64,000 nucleotides of DNA from Aphelocoma coerulescens (lineage: Eukaryota > Chordata > Aves > Passeriformes > Corvidae): NCBI RefSeq assembly GCF_041296385.1, contig NC_091014.1, positions 20,559,578 to 20,623,577 of the forward strand, given 5' to 3'. How positions within the stretch are numbered: the first letter of the stretch is position 1; each line of letters begins with the position of its first letter. This document shows, piece after piece, positions 62,701 through 64,000 of this stretch. Below the pieces are notes generated by a model, which had not been told where the DNA came from, searched no databases, and saw only the letters and a program-made list of their open reading frames with translations. A program made the translations under genes and the position numbers.

Positions 62701-64000
62701 GGAAAAAAGACAGATGTAGCCATATAAAAACATGACAAGAAGTCAAAATAGCCATTTTAGAATGCAGCACAAGTAATATTAATTTGTAAGCTATCTGAAA
62801 TACAAATTTTTGTTAAGAGGTTGCTGATTCCTAGAAAAGACAGTTGGCATTTTTATTATAACTACTTCATTTATTGACTTAATGCTGTATATAATCTTTC
62901 TAAATCAAATACACCAAATTAATAATTACTCAAACTCCTGCAATGCTCTCAAAACAGGATTCACTGTAGCTCAGCATGGTGTGTGTGCAGGTTTTTTTTT
63001 CCAAGCAATTAAACTGTATCCTTTAAGATCATTAAGGCTCAGGGTCAGACCAGGCTCTTTATTCTTTTAAACAGATGTTTGGGGGATCCTGGCTGCCCTT
63101 TTTTTTTATCACCTTCTGCTAATTACTATCTGCCTATTCTCTCCACTCCCTGGCTTTCAAGCGGCCAGTGGGCCCCTGAATACCATCTGCTCAAAATTCT
63201 GGTCCCTGCCCTCTATTAGACCTCACTAGACCTTAGACTTTTCTCTTTTCCATTATGGAGATCATGCATGCATTAGGCAGGTCATGTTCCTTTTGCTATA
63301 CACAGTGGCACGTGCCAATGCCCTTGAGGAATCAGCTGCAGGGATAAATTTACAATTGGCTTGCTTCCCCCAAAACAACATTAAGCGTTTGTCCTCCCAC
63401 TCACAATTTCATACAACTACAGAGATATAACTGTCTACTTTATATTTTAATGAAAATTTAAAATATCTTTTTAAAGCAAGAGAGCTTAATTAAATGCAGA
63501 AAGGTTTAAAAAAAAAAGGCTGCAAAGATTAGAATTATTAACTACTTACTTCTAATCCCTGAATTTAGACAGGGAATTTTCTCACCTTTCTCTGAACAAA
63601 AACTAGAACAGTCTTCTTATCTTAGGTACAAGCTACCTCTCTCTGTGACTTAATTTCTGTATATTTTTTATCTAAGAAACAGTGTACATCAATTTGAAAT
63701 GGTAAGGAACATAGTCATATTACAAGGCATCTCTCCAGCACTGCTTGCAGCATATAAAGGTGGTAGAAGGAATTCCTCCTATAATAAATAGAGTTCCCTC
63801 CTCACTTTGGTTGGCACTGTAGCCATATAAATCACTTTGTGTTGGTCATATACCAGATATATGCAGACTACAGAAAGATTTAAGGAGATTTGAAAACACA
63901 AAGCAGAGGCTGTTGCTTCCTGTACTGTTATTATGATTAAACCCTGGAGACCATTTTAATACTATGTTATAATTTGCACATCTTTTGTGTAACATATGAG
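59786..64000. other. Non-coding AT-rich stretch, no gene seen
   Basis: I recognise no gene, RNA or transposon through to the end of the window. Open frames up to 104 codons (60078-60389 minus, 61881-62195 plus) have no domain. T and A runs occur at about 62292-62300 and 62990-63000. Confidence 0.65.

Overview
The window looks like a stretch of bird nuclear DNA with no protein-coding gene that I can support. The sequence is AT-rich with long homopolymer runs and microsatellites. Its recognisable interspersed repeats are CR1 LINE fragments, including the typical avian CR1 3' end (variants of AATCATAGAAT on the minus strand), and LTRs of avian endogenous retroviruses. The 42.75-43.18 kb LTR resembles a family I know from many neoavian birds, so a neoavian host is likely. 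The order and species cannot be read from the sequence.

Layout: 1-5.0 kb has no recognised feature. A CAA-rich tract and a CR1 3' end lie at 5.0-5.3 kb. Two minus-strand LTR-type segments, one possibly inserted next to or into the other, lie at 6.7-7.7 kb. 7.7-12.2 kb is plain sequence. An A40 tract with a 30-bp tandem duplication is at 12.2-12.35 kb. 15.3-15.6 kb is very AT-rich and ends in a TA microsatellite. Two neighbouring minus-strand CR1 3' UTR copies lie at 20.8-21.75 kb and a short CR1 tip at 24.2 kb. A decayed internal CR1 reverse-transcriptase fragment is at 28.1-28.7 kb. Further CR1 3' regions lie at 34.6 kb (+), 36.05-36.57 kb (-) and 42.3-42.65 kb (+). A probable solo LTR follows at 42.75-43.18 kb. 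A possible ancient CR1/L3-type remnant is at 50.2-50.4 kb. A GGCAGGTG-type minisatellite with a C-rich flank lies at 59.2-59.8 kb.

The open frames in the window are short (the longest is 193 codons, inside the minisatellite). None shows a recognisable cellular protein domain, and several lie inside CR1 or LTR sequence. The window is best read as an intergenic gene desert or the inside of a very large intron. I found no CRISPR array, tRNA, rRNA or operon-like structure, and no convincing undescribed biological system. The points most worth checking are the LTR cluster, the minisatellite, the small GC-rich pockets with tiled open frames, and two AT-rich blocks that could be conserved non-coding elements.
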